NCBI GenBank assembly: GCA_009746045.1
Contig: RPFO01000156.1
Coordinates: 971,653 to 1,035,652, forward strand
Direction of reading: 5' to 3'
DNA from: Mesostigma viride
Lineage: Eukaryota; Streptophyta; Mesostigmatophyceae; Mesostigmatales; Mesostigmataceae
Length of the DNA: 64,000 nt
Within the stretch, counting starts at the first letter, position 1. The number at the start of each line of letters is the position of its first letter. Made by a program: the position numbers and the translations under genes. Of this stretch, positions 1 to 9,931 are shown one piece after another. A model generated the notes under the pieces. That model had not been told where the DNA came from. It saw nothing but the letters and a program-made list of their open reading frames with translations, and made no database searches.

Positions 1-1150
1 CGCCCCCGCCCACGCCCCCGCCCCCGCCCCCGCCCACGCCCCCGCCCACGCCCACGCCCGGCCCCGCCCCGCCCACGCCCACGCCCACGCCCACGCCCAC
101 GCCCATGCCCACGCCCCTGCCCCCGCACCCGCCCATTCTCACCCACGCTCACGCCCACGCCCACGCCCACGCCCACGCCCACACCCACGCCCACGCCCAC
201 GCCCACGCCCACGCCCACGCCCACGCCCACGCCCACGCCCACGCCCACGCCCACGCCCCCGCCCCCGCCCCGCCCCCGCCCCCGCCCCCGCCCCGCCCCC
301 GCCCCCGCCCCCGCCCCCGCCCCCCGCCCCCGCCCCCCCCCCGCCCCGCCCCCGCCCCCGCCCCCACCCCTGCCCCGCCCCCGCCCCCGCCCCCGCCCCC
401 GCCCCGCCCCCGCCCCGCCCACGCCCACGCCCACGCCCACGCCCACGCCCACGCCCCCGCCCCCGCCCACGCCCACGCCCCGCCCCCGCCCCGCCCCCGC
501 CCACGCCCACGCCCCGCCCACGCCCACGCCCATGCCCACGCCCCCATGCGCCCGCACCCGCCCATTCTCACCCACGCTCACGCCCACGCCCACGCCCACG
601 CCCACGCCCACGCCCACGCCCACCCTAGCCTCACCCCTACTCCAAGCCACAAATATACCCAAAGCCGGCCACAGCCAGAAGTAGAGCGCAGCTGCAACAA
701 TATATAGCAGACGTAGCTGAGACACACACCTACCCACGCCCACGCCCACGCCCACGCCCACGCCCACGCCCATGCACGCCCACGCCCACGCCCACGCCCA
801 CGCCCCCGCCCACGCCCACGCCCACGCCCACGCCCACGCCCACGCCCACGCCCACGCCCACGCCCACGCCCACGCCCACGCCCACGCCCACGCCCACGCC
901 CACGCCCACGCCCACGCCCACGCCCACGCCCACGCCCACGCCCACGCCCACGCCCACGCCCACGCCCACGCCCACGCCCACGCACGCCCACGCCCACGCC
1001 CACGCCCATGCCAACGCCCACGCCCGGCCACGCCCACGCCCACGCCCACGCCCACACCCACGCCCACGCCCACGCCCACGCCCACGCCCGCGCCCATGCC
1101 CACGCTCACGCCCACGCCCACGCCCACGCCCACGCCCGCGCCTGCGCCCA
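1..1150. repeat. CCCACG hexanucleotide satellite with GC-only variants
   Basis: Nearly uninterrupted tandem copies of CCCACG run from the window edge to about 1150, with variant blocks of CCCCCG between about 258 and 535. Open frames through it only encode His-Ala, Gly-Arg or Pro-Arg dipeptide runs on both strands, which is what a 6-bp repeat gives, so I do not call genes. A roughly 110-bp unique-looking segment near 622-740 recurs near 1147-1258 (both contain tagcctcacccctactccaa and acacacctaccc), so the array has a higher-order period. The array is cut by the window start. Confidence 0.95.
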
Positions 1151-1423
1151 CCCTAGCCTCACCCCTACTCCAAGCCACAAATGCACCGTAAGCCACAGCC
1201 AGAAGTACAGCACAGCAGCGACAATTGCAGACTTAGCCCAGACACACACCTACCCACGTCAATGCCCCTGCCCAGAGACTCGCAGCCTCATCCCACCCCC
1301 CTGCACGAACAGTTCCCAAACAAATGAAAAGGCAAACAAAAGGAACAAGAGTAGCAAGCTGCATTGCCAGCACATATGCCAGTTCTGGCGCACATGCCAG
1401 CTAGGCCGAAAGCAACTCATGAT

Positions 1424-1632
1424 TGCCCCTGCCCCTGCCCCTGCCCCTGCCCCTGCATGCCCCTGCCCCTGCCCCTGCCCTAGCTGCCCCTGCCCCTGCC
1501 CCTGCCCCTGCCCCTGCCCCTGCCCCTGCCCCTGCCCCTGCCCCTGCCCCTGCCCCTGCCCCTGCCCCTGCCCCTGCCCCTGCCCCTGCCCCTGCCCCTG
1601 CCCCTGCCCCTGCCCCTGCTCCTGCCCCTGCC
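1424..1632. repeat. CCCCTG hexanucleotide satellite
   Basis: About 33 tandem copies of CCCCTG with two small interruptions near 1455 and 1480. The unit differs from the CCCACG array upstream but has the same 6-bp length. The open frames crossing it encode only Pro-Ala, Cys-Pro or Gly-Ala runs. Confidence 0.95.
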
Positions 1633-2121
1633 ATCACCATTCTAACCACCACACAATACGAAAAGCAAGAAGAAACTATAATAAACAAGCACAAAGTTGA
1701 CTGCACATGCGACTGTACCAGTAGGCACGTAGCAAATTTTAGCTGCAGTTTCAATTTCAACTTCATTGCAACTGCAAGTGTGACTGCATGTGTAATTGCA
1801 CTACCAATGCCTAATGCCCATGCACTGCATGTGCCCAGTGCGAATGCAATTCAAAAGCAACATGCAATCGCAATTACAGCTGAAGCCGGCTATTAACAAA
1901 GATATTTAAAGCAGTTGTTAACTGCAGAGACCCAATGAAAATGCAAATGCAGTGAAAAAGAAACAGAAGTTGAAGCCACTGCCACTCCACCTGCCGACAG
2001 TAACACCACCGCCAGCACCCACTCATATCGATCCCAACGACATGGAAATAGAATTGCCCAAAGCCAGACATACATTGGGACGCATAAGCAAACGGCAACG
2101 CAAGCGCACATGCAAATGTAT
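1633..2121. other. Degenerate TGCA-rich quasi-hexamer region, no gene seen
   Basis: Words such as actgca, atgcaa and gcaatt recur at roughly 6-bp spacing, for example 1740-1880, as if a hexamer array had decayed. No coding signal is evident, since the frames are shared with the flanking satellites. Confidence 0.5.
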
Positions 2122-2216
2122 ACGCAAAGGCAAACGCAAACGCAAACGCAAACGCAAACGCAAACGCAAACGCAAACGCAAACGCAAACGCAAACGCAAA
2201 CGCAAACGCAAACGCA
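2122..2216. repeat. GCAAAC hexanucleotide satellite
   Basis: About 15 perfect tandem copies of GCAAAC with degenerate copies on each side. It is the third hexamer array within 2.2 kb, each with a different unit. Frames through it encode Lys-Arg, Gln-Thr or Leu-Arg runs and are not treated as genes. Confidence 0.95.
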
Positions 2217-2853
2217 AGCTTGTCATGTACCTACGCTTAACTGCAAACGCAAACTGTGCACGAAGCAAAAAGATTGGATGGCCAAGATCATGGCAAATAC
2301 GAGGGCCGAAAACAATCCGGCAACTTCATGTAAATATCCGAAATCCTCACGACGTTTCGATGCGCGAGCTTGAATGTCGAAGGCCTGCGCCGATTATCGA
2401 TCATAAGTCGAATGTGTAATAATTGTCGGCTTATGAGAACTGCTTTATGACAGTATCACGTCAGGCCGTTCCTGTGCAGCCATTTTCCCTGTGCAGCGGG
2501 TGGACAACGTTCACTTTCCGCATAATATTCATGGCTATCGAAGTTAATTCTTACCGACCCCGGCTGCCATGGCCACTGGCCACGCATATCAAGTTCAGGT
2601 ATTCCCGACCTGTAGCGCAGCAGATTTCTGTCGGAAGGCATCCTAAGCATCGTGATAAAAGAAATCCGAACAATAGACATTCATGCTGCATCTAAGGACA
2701 TTATGGCATTTGTATATACTGCAAGTACATGTATCGACATTGCCGTGATTGCTAACCCCGACTCACCATGAACAGGAACTTTCCCTCTGCCTCCATGAAA
2801 TGTACTTCGTGAAATGTACTGTAATACATATGATGTACTACGATGATAATCAT
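2217..2853. other. No recognisable gene
   Basis: Unique-looking sequence of mixed composition between the GCAAAC array and the inverted promoter-like repeat. Short open frames on both strands show no recognisable domain. Confidence 0.4.
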
Positions 2854-3168
2854 CCCAGCAAAGCCATAGCACACCTTCCGTTTCGACCGCCATGTCGGCC
2901 ACTAGTCCGGATAGCTCAATGTGCACCTGACCTTGACACTAATTGCACAAAAAGCCACAATTTTGCAAGCAAGAAGACATGGCTACCTCGGCATTTCATG
3001 AAATGTACTTCGTGAAATGCACTCCGTGAAATGTACTAAGGAACGTGATTGGCCGGCGTTCGCTCGCCAAATCTCGCAAAATGTACTAAGGCACGTGATT
3101 GGTCTCGCAAAATGTACTAAGGAACGTGATTGGCCGGCGGGGTGGTTTTACCGGATTAGGATACATTT
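2854..3168 (-). repeat. Inverted copy of the 18.5-18.9 kb transposon-like 5' region
   Basis: This stretch is the near-identical reverse complement of 18,523-18,884. Both share the word accggattaggatacattt at one edge, three aatgtactaagg(a/c)acgtgattgg modules, and the first codons of the 18,809 reading frame. The 18.5-kb copy has about 50 bp extra next to its outer edge. Only the 5' end of that unit is present here. Confidence 0.85.
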
Positions 3169-3227
3169 GCACGGCTTCAGATGTATCCTAAATGCACCAT
3201 TGGCAAACATGGTTTCCGGACATGGTT

Positions 3228-3606
3228 TCGGGGTTCTCTGAACATAGTTTCTTTATAGTGATACGGAAGGGGAGCCGCTGATGCTAGGTGAAATAGAGCT
3301 GGGTGATGTGATCGTAATAAGGTTGATTAGGCTTCTAGTGTACGAGTATTACGGATGATATGGCCTAATTGCTGCGGCCCATACCTTGACGGTGTGCTGA
3401 GTACCTTGACGACGGATTTTTGCGTCTAGGTTCTCCTAACAGATCTGTGATTGCGGACGGGTTTGCAACAGGCAATATCTGAAGTAAAACTTGACGGCTA
3501 AAACTGTTTAGAGGCCGTTGCCGGATCTGGCCGTTGGTAGAGAGCCGTTGGCCTTGAAACACGATAAAAGCTTGCTCACCTAGCTCATGGCGGTCTCTTT
3601 TGTTTT
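3228..3606 (+). repeat. DIRS-1 split repeat A1
   Basis: Direct repeat of 8057-8438, starting tcggggttctctgaac and ending in the ggtctcttttgtttt word. It is the left terminus of the element, and the gag-like ORF starts inside its last 20 bases. Confidence 0.92.
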
Positions 3607-4735
3607 AACGAAGGCGGCGACAGGGGTCAGGGGCAGCGTAGCTGACGCCCGAATTCCTTTCTGCAAAGCGGCTGGGATGCCGAAGCCCGGGCGGAAGCCA
3701 GGTTCGACAGGTGCTGGGAAGCAATTACCGAAAGCTAATCCCGAGGTGCCGACAGCTACTAAACAGACGGGAAAGGGCCGACTAGGCTGGCCGACGCAGA
3801 AGAAAAGGCTCCATCAGGAGCTCTCCACTTGCTCGGGCCTGCCTGAAGTGTGCGCTGCCTTTGAGGCGGTCCTCGGGACCGACTGGGTAACTACTGTCAG
3901 CCGGTGGTCTGCGGCCCAGCTGGAGTCCGTCGTTGGACTGCTGGTCGACCACGTGGACGGGCCTGAAATTCTGGCAGCAGCGGACCCAAACGAAGCGCTA
4001 GTGGCAGCCCTCCAAAGCGCCCGGGACTTGGCGGACTCGGACGAAGAGGAGATGCAGCCACCACGCCGGCCCACGAAAGGGGCGAAAAAGGGGACGAAAA
4101 AAGTCGGAAGCCCAGCCCCGAGCAAGGGAAAGGCCGCGGGGGATGTGAGGGAGCAGCTCTTGGAGCTGGCGGCTATTATTGGCAAGCAGGGGCAGGCGGG
4201 CAAAGAAGAGGAGGAGGAGGAGGAGTCCGAGGAAGAGGATTTCCTGACGAAATTGAAGGATGCGCTGGCCGGGGCAGATGGGGCTTCCAGGAAGCCGAAA
4301 AAGACCAAAGGGGTGACGCTGCCCACTCGAGCACAAGTGGTGAATTGGAGGGTGCAAGAGAGAGTGCTCCCCGAGGTGCTCGAGGATGCCAACGACAATG
4401 GAGGGGGGATAAAGAGTTGGATCATGGCTACTCGCCAAGGGGGGTGGAGGAACCAGGAAAGCAGGAAGGTGGTCATGAACATCGCCCTGGCCATGGACAC
4501 ACTCTTCAAGGAGTTGGGGCCGGCAGCCGGGGAGTTGGCTGGGGTAGAGTATCTCATGAGGGTGGTGGCAGCCATGCTCCTAGTGGAGAGCCAGGGGTCA
4601 GGAGGGTGGAAGGTGGCTGGCCACCTCCTTGCTCTCAAGGAAGATGCCTCCTTGGTGAGCAACCCGGCCATGAAGATGGCCCTGCAAAGCGCCACGATGA
4701 TGGAGAAGCTGGGCAAGGCCCAGCAAACCAAGTAA
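3587..4735 (+). CDS. DIRS-1 gag-like ORF
   Basis: A 382-residue ORF immediately before the RT ORF, in the position of gag in DIRS elements. The N-terminal third is basic (KPGRKPG near residue 30). The middle has an acidic patch followed by Lys-rich stretches and a second acidic run of Glu near residue 210. The C-terminal part (about 250-380) is the most protein-like and predicted helical. No zinc knuckle is visible. The ATG at 3587 lies within repeat A1, and an internal Met at residue 30 is an alternative start. The ORF stops 47 bp before a plausible ATG for the RT ORF. Function is inferred from position; I do not recognise the fold. Confidence 0.7.
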   Translation: MAVSFVLTKAATGVRGSVADARIPFCKAAGMPKPGRKPGSTGAGKQLPKANPEVPTATKQTGKGRLGWPTQKKRLHQELSTCSGLPEVCAAFEAVLGTDWVTTVSRWSAAQLESVVGLLVDHVDGPEILAAADPNEALVAALQSARDLADSDEEEMQPPRRPTKGAKKGTKKVGSPAPSKGKAAGDVREQLLELAAIIGKQGQAGKEEEEEEESEEEDFLTKLKDALAGADGASRKPKKTKGVTLPTRAQVVNWRVQERVLPEVLEDANDNGGGIKSWIMATRQGGWRNQESRKVVMNIALAMDTLFKELGPAAGELAGVEYLMRVVAAMLLVESQGSGGWKVAGHLLALKEDASLVSNPAMKMALQSATMMEKLGKAQQTK

Positions 4736-4782
4736 ACACCGAAAGGGTAAACCGCTCCCCCTTCCCACTGCCTCTTCCTACA

Positions 4783-7700
4783 ATGCCTCTAAGCACTACG
4801 TGGGGGAGAGTGAGGTCAGCACGCAGACGCCAGCGTGCAACTCGCCGCCGCCGGACCTTCACTCTACAACACAAGGTGATTACGTGGTTGAATTGGCTAT
4901 GGCACGGGGGGGCAGACCCTCCGCCTAAATCTGGAGGCGCGTGCTCCAGAGGAACGGCGGAGGCCCTGAAAAGGGTCAAGAAGCACTGCGAGTGGTACAG
5001 TCGCCGCGTAACCGGCGTTGCGACAGGCCCCGCAGAAGGAAGTGATCTAATCTATGGGAAATGTAATAAGTATGAACAACTTGTGGCGGAGCGGGTGAGT
5101 CTGCCGAAGCGCGAGGTGGCAGGAAAGGCGAAGCTGCTGGATTTGCTGGCGCTACGACCTAGTTGGCGAGAGGTGTACGCGAGCGAAGCCAACTGCATCA
5201 AGCCGGAGGTGGCTGCCAGTGCGAGGTATTGGAATGTACCTGCCCCCAGCCGAGGGTGCACCATGGCGGAGTGGGGCAAGTTGATGGGGAGGGCAGCGGA
5301 CGTGGGGATGGTGGAGTTCCGAGAGACGCGGCCAAAGTGGGTAGACGGATGTTTTGGGGTGGCCAAAGGAGTGGGGGAGTTAAGGCTCATTGTGAATAAG
5401 AAGTTGGGGAACGCACTGTGGGTGGACCCCCCTAAGACGGTGTTACCCCACCTGGGCATATACTCGGAGGTCTATATCAAGGGTCGGTGCTACACGGCCA
5501 AGAGCGATCTGGTCTCGTATTACTATACCATCCAAGTGCCGGAGTGGTGGTGGGATTATCAAGGGCTACCTGATGTGTGGTCCACCGATGTCGGGCTGCC
5601 GGGGCGGCGGAGGAGGGTGTGGCCAGTGCTGAAAGTGCTGGCCATGGGGCACTCCCACGCTGTAGCGCTAGGGGAAGCCATCCATGAGATGGTCCTCTAT
5701 GCCACGGGCGCTTTGGATCCTAGACGGCAGGTGAACCGCCTCACAAGTGTAGGGGAGCTGACCGTGCTTCGGAATGCATGGGGTAACCCAACCGCCCTAG
5801 CCATCGAGTACAAGGAGGAGAGCACGAGGGAGATGCAAATCGACCTTGAGGACCCCCCTGCCCCTATGGTATCCATCACTATTGATGACCTGGTGGTCAG
5901 CAATGGGCGCACGTGCGAGGCGGTGAATCGCTTAATCGCGAGTGCTATTGAAGACGGGTACGCGCCTAACAACCTTGTGCCCTCCAAGGACAAGACGATC
6001 ATGGCTAGCCCGGAGGGGGAGGACGAGCTAGAAGCTCTGGGTGTTGTTCACCGGCGGGATGGGGTGTTGGAGCCGACAGCTAAGCAGCTCACCCTTGTGG
6101 TTGCGCACACTCGTGTACTCCTCGAGAGGGGACGCGCTACCGCTGAGGCGCTGGCGGCCGTCGTGGGCCGGTGGGTGTGGCTGCAGATGCTCAGCCGCAC
6201 TTGCTTGTCCATATGGCAGCAGAGTTTTAAGTTCATCAACCTCAAGGGGTGGGGCCAGCGAACGCGACCTTTGTGGCAAGGTGTGCGCGATGAGCTCGAG
6301 TGTGCCATGGCGTTGGCCCCCATGCTCCGTGTGGACCGGGGGGCTGCCCTGGCTCCGGTGGTGGTGGCCTCGGATGCGTCTAGTTTTGGGCAGGGGGTTG
6401 TCTACGCTGAGATGGCCCCAGCTGAGGTGACGGAATTAGCTCGGGCCCGGGAGGTGCGGGGTTACCCAACCCTCCTCACCCCAGGTGAGGCCATGTATGC
6501 CGGGCCTAGACCCTTGACCAAGGCCGCGGAAAAAGCCATCATCCACGGGCGATGGCGCGTAGGGATCAAGAGTCGCTGGCGCGATTCGACCATGCACATC
6601 AACGAGAAGGAAGTGCGGGCCGCTGTGAAGGGGGTGGAGCGCTCGGCCCGGAACCTCGGAACATGGGGTAAGCGGGTGGTGAGGTTAGTGGACTCCACTG
6701 CCGCTTTGGGCTGCTTGGCTAAAGGGCGTTCCTCTTCTTACCGGTTAAACAAGCAATGCCGCCGGTTGTGCGCTCTTACGTTGGTCACCGGCAGCCGCTC
6801 ACAATGGGTCTGGACGCCAAGTGAGCTTCAGCCTGCGGATGGGCCTTCGCGGGGGCTTTCCATGGCTGCCTCGGTGGCCGGGTGGGTCCGCGATTTGACT
6901 CGCGAGGGTGTTCATCCCAATCCCGGGCCTCGGCTTGGCGCTAGCTACTTGACCCTTCTTGAGGGCAAGGTGAAGCCGGCTACTTTGATGGTTTACCATC
7001 GGGGTCTTAGGTCCTTTTTCGCATGGTGGGCGAGCCGGCGGGGTCGGGTTGGCAGCTTGTTGCGCGGCTTGACGATAGAGGAATACTATTGCGAGTATGT
7101 CGCTTGGGCGCACTCACGGTGTTACAGCCGCCAGTTGTGTGTCAATGCGCTTATGGGCCTGAATTTGTACTTCCCCGGGAGGTGCGGGATTGGGCCTTGG
7201 CACGAAGTGTTTTGGCTGGCTGGCGCACGTTGGCACCCCCTCGTGCCCCCCCCCCATTCCATGGGAGGCTGCGTTTGCGCTTGCTTGTACTATGGTGCTC
7301 CAGCGGCAGCCTCGTGCGGCTATGATGGTCATCGTTATTTTCCAACAATACCTGCGGGTATCGGAGGCGCTCAACCTGTTGGTCGGCCATGTGCGCTTGC
7401 AGCCTGATGTTCGGTTGCGGGGTTCGCAGCGGGGCGCCTTGTTGTTGATGTCAGCTAAGACGGCTAAGGGGGAGGTGCAGTCTGTGGTGATCGAGGATGT
7501 CATGACTGAGACCCTCTTGCGGGCTTGTATGCGTGGCAAGGCGGCCTGGGAGCAGGTGTTCCCTTACGATTATGCCCAGTTCAGCCGGGTTTGGCATCAG
7601 GCCACGCAGGCTTTGGGGGTCGACACGGTGTTTACCATTCACGGGCTGCGGCATGGGGGGGCTACCTATGATTTTTTGCGGCAGCGCAGCATGGCTGATA

Positions 7701-7918
7701 TTCAGCATCGGGGTCGCTGGCGCAGCAGCAAAACTGTCGCCCACTATGTGGGATTGCACCGGAGCTTGGCCCTCACCCTTCCTGACGCCCTGGTTCGGGC
7801 TATCGCCGCCTGCCCCCCGCGCATTTGGCGGAGCGTCTTTTCTCTGCCTTCATTCTCGTCTTATGCGTCCACCGGTTTTTGTTTTGCCCCTGGCTTGGGT
7901 CGCCAGGGAGGGATGTAA
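4783..7918 (+). CDS. DIRS-1 polyprotein: reverse transcriptase - RNase H - 2A-like - tyrosine recombinase (one frameshift)
   Basis: The frame is open well upstream, but ATG 4783 (MPLSTTW) fits best after the gag stop at 4735. The RT domain spans about 5200-6100 with the catalytic box ITIDDLVVS (IDD at 5881-5889). RNase H follows with VASDAS near 6367, HINEKE near 6597, RLVDST near 6687 and PADGPSR near 6832. Next comes EGVHPNPGP (NPGP at 6919-6930), and after it an N-terminal recombinase domain. Around the 10-C run at 7246-7255 the frame moves by one. In the new frame the tyrosine recombinase core continues with LRVSEALNLL, a Lys-containing strand, HGLRHGG (7640-7660), RGRW and a terminal Tyr in AHYVG, ending at the stop before 7918. 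All catalytic residues are therefore present, with one indel (or assembly error) splitting the protein. Confidence 0.88.
6898..6930 (+). other. 2A-like ribosome-skipping motif between RNase H and recombinase
   Basis: The residues LTREGVHPNPGP end in the invariant NPGP of 2A peptides. The usual upstream consensus is D-(V/I)-E-x-NPGP; here it is G-V-H-P-NPGP, so the Asp and Glu are replaced. The motif lies exactly in the linker between the RNase H and tyrosine recombinase domains, where separation of the two enzymes would be useful. Activity is inferred, not shown. Confidence 0.55.
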
Positions 7919-8056
7919 GGGTAAGGCTAGCCTTTTTGGACATAAAGTGTTCCCATGGGTAAGGATGGCCAGTTGAGGGCCACTTCCCGATGTGCTCTAC
8001 TTATTGCATGTTTTAATAAAGAGTCTGGTTACCTTGGAGTTCCACGGTTAATAGAA
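7919..8056 (+). repeat. DIRS-1 split repeat B1
   Basis: Direct repeat of 8472-8605, starting gggtaaggctagcc directly after the recombinase stop. It carries an AATAAA-like word (ttttaataaagag), so it may supply the 3' processing signal. It abuts A2. Confidence 0.9.
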
Positions 8057-8438
8057 TCGGGGTTCTCTGAACATAGTTTCTTTATAGTGATACGGAAGGG
8101 GAGCCGCTGATGCTAGGTGAAATAGAGCTGGGTGATGTGATCGTAATAAGGTTGATTAGGCTTCTAGTGTACGAGTATTACGGATGAATATATGGCCTAA
8201 TTGTTGCGGCCCATACCTTGACGGTGTGCTGAGTACCTTGACGACGGATTTTTGCGTCTAGGTTCTCCTAACAGATCTGTGATTGCGGACGGGTTTGCAA
8301 CAAGCAATATCTGAAGTAAAACTTGACGGCTAAAACTGTTTAGAGGCCGTTGCCGGATCTGGCCGTTGGTAGAGAGCCGTTGGCCTTGAAACACGATAAA
8401 AGCTTGCTCACCTAGCTCATGGCGGTCTCTTTTGTTTT
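8057..8438 (+). repeat. DIRS-1 split repeat A2
   Basis: Direct repeat of A1 (3228-3606) with small differences such as a 3-bp insertion near 8188. The B1-A2 junction is the internal segment used to regenerate the termini in PAT/Ngaro-type elements. Confidence 0.9.
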
Positions 8439-8471
8439 CCCACCCGCCCTCCCTGTGTGTTGCCTGTTTGG

Positions 8472-8605
8472 GGGTAAGGCTAGCCTTTTTGGACATAAAG
8501 TGTTCCCATGGGTAAGGATGGCCAGTTGAGGGCCACTTCCCGATGTGCTCTACTTATTGTTTTAATAAAGAGTCTGGTTACCTTGGAGTTCCACGGTTAG
8601 TAGAA
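8472..8605 (+). repeat. DIRS-1 split repeat B2 (right terminus)
   Basis: Direct repeat of B1, lacking four bases (catg after tacttattg), ending ccacggttagtagaa. It marks the right end of the element. Confidence 0.88.
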
Positions 8606-9133
8606 GATATCATTCATATGTTTGGCAAGCATGATATGATCATGCTTGCCAAAGATGTTGTATCTTTTCATATCTCACACATATATTATCGGCCTCGGCG
8701 TGCCATGCTTCCACGTTTGTTGTCTCTTTTCATATATTGTAAATATGATCAATAAAATTCCAAACATGACCATGTTGGAGACTTCAAGTGGAGCATCATG
8801 ATTACTGTTTTCACTATTACGTAACCCATGGTTCATGTTAACATGGCATAATGAGCAATCCTATTGACCCCATGACTAATGGTGAAGTTAATAAAGTTAC
8901 ATCGTGGCACGTTACTATAGCATCAAGTTGCATCATTGTGCATAAAGTAGTTTAGCACTGAGTTGGCATATGCCAACACCAGGTACACTAAATAAATTAA
9001 AACCAGAATTGATAAACAACCCAGTATCCAAATACAGTATCCATATATATGCAGGTCGTACTACAGGTACAGCCACGGCTGCCACGCGGCTTCTGCAGCG
9101 ATCACGCTCTTTCTCCTAGACAATTGCTCTACT
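8606..9133. other. AT-rich spacer with a perfect hairpin, no gene seen
   Basis: AT-rich sequence, clearly different in composition from its neighbours. It contains a 15-bp perfect stem at 8621-8653 and an aataaaatt word near 8751, but no convincing coding frame. A short open frame at 8543-8755 begins inside B2 and has no recognisable domain. Confidence 0.45.
8621..8653. repeat. Perfect 15-bp hairpin
   Basis: tttggcaagcatgat (8621-8635) is perfectly complementary to 8639-8653 with a 3-nt loop (atg). It begins 15 bp after the right end of DIRS-1. Confidence 0.85.
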
Positions 9134-9217
9134 AGTTGAATGCCCTTCACCGCTGGCTAGCACGCCGGCGATGGAGACGGGATTTTTGTTGTTTGGGGAA
9201 CCGATTGTGGGAGGCTA
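9134..9217 (-). repeat. 84-bp direct repeat, left copy
   Basis: Begins agttgaatgcccttcacc and ends gtgggaggcta, repeated at 11,204-11,287 in the same orientation. It may be part of a former LTR. Confidence 0.85.
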
Positions 9218-9931
9218 CAACATGACCTCAGAAATGGGAAAGAAGTGAGACATGGCAATGCGCAGCCCCCGCCACAAGGACTCCTCTACCATGCTTGGCA
9301 GGGGCTCTATGGCTAGGAAGTTGGTATAGCGATCCATCAAGACCAAATAATAGTCCCCCTCCTCCAAATGCATGACATCCCCCACTAACCTCCCCCGGTA
9401 CGGGGAAGGAGTCTTAGCATGCCAGCGCCTACGCTTCTTCCTGACACTAATTGCGCATGCGTGGCACTCCTCTAACTCCGCCTGAGCGACCTTCAACCCC
9501 GGCGCCCCCATAAGCCGAGTCGCCCAGTCTAGCGTTTGCCCCGCCACATGACCCACCGCAAGGTGAATCTGGTGAGCAAGCATCCGCAATCCTATGGCCG
9601 TGGGGGTGGTGCCATCCCCTTCTATGCTAGGCACCTGCCCCGCCAAGCTCTCTGCATGTGCATTCCTGTCGGCAATGTGCTCTAGTGAGGCCTTACTGAG
9701 GCGGCGACCCAACTCCACGTCTACGTGAGGGGCGACCTCGGCATCTGCCGGCACTATCTCACCTGAAGGGGTAAGCTCCGGAAGGGCGTGTTCAGGCTCT
9801 ATTGCGACCACGCTGGGCACGCACTCGTGATCAGCTGCAGCACTTGCACTTCCATTCTGAACCACTGACGTGGGAACATTAGGACTACAAGGCACAGCAT
9901 CCTCACGCCTAGCCGACTCACCGCGACACAC
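9215..9931 (-). pseudogene. Truncated Copia-type integrase
   Basis: The minus-strand frame contains a pre-integrase zinc-binding pattern (H-x3-H, GHVAGQT, then ECHAC) typical of Ty1/copia, followed by the start of the catalytic core: GDVMHLEEGDYYLVLMDRYT with the first Asp. It stops at the edge of the 84-bp repeat, so the second Asp, the Glu and all of RT are missing. The N-terminal part overlaps the gag ORF in another frame, which implies a frameshift between gag and pol here. Confidence 0.75.

Larger units (their letters stand above)
3228..8605 (+). mobile_element. DIRS-1: tyrosine-recombinase retrotransposon with split direct repeats (PAT/Ngaro-like)
   Basis: A 5.4-kb element arranged A1 (3228-3606), gag-like ORF, RT-RNase H-tyrosine recombinase ORF, B1 (7919-8056), A2 (8057-8438), B2 (8472-8605). 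The A copies are direct repeats of each other, and so are the B copies. This split-direct-repeat layout is known for PAT/Ngaro-type DIRS elements, which integrate through a circular intermediate using a tyrosine recombinase and make no target-site duplication. The repeats are very similar and only one obvious coding lesion is seen (a 10-C run at 7246-7255), which suggests a fairly recent insertion. Confidence 0.92.

Noticed and set aside
105-1191. Long open frames encoding His-Ala, Gly-Arg and Pro-Arg runs on both strands
   Set aside because: They are forced by the 6-bp satellite, appear in several frames and both strands, and contain no other sequence.
1952-2419. Lys-Arg-rich ORF over the GCAAAC array
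   Set aside because: Repeat-driven; the flanking residues show no domain.
3814-4731. 305-residue minus-strand ORF opposite the DIRS-1 gag-like ORF
   Set aside because: Antisense shadow; Ser/Ala-rich with no domain, while the plus strand fits the element layout.
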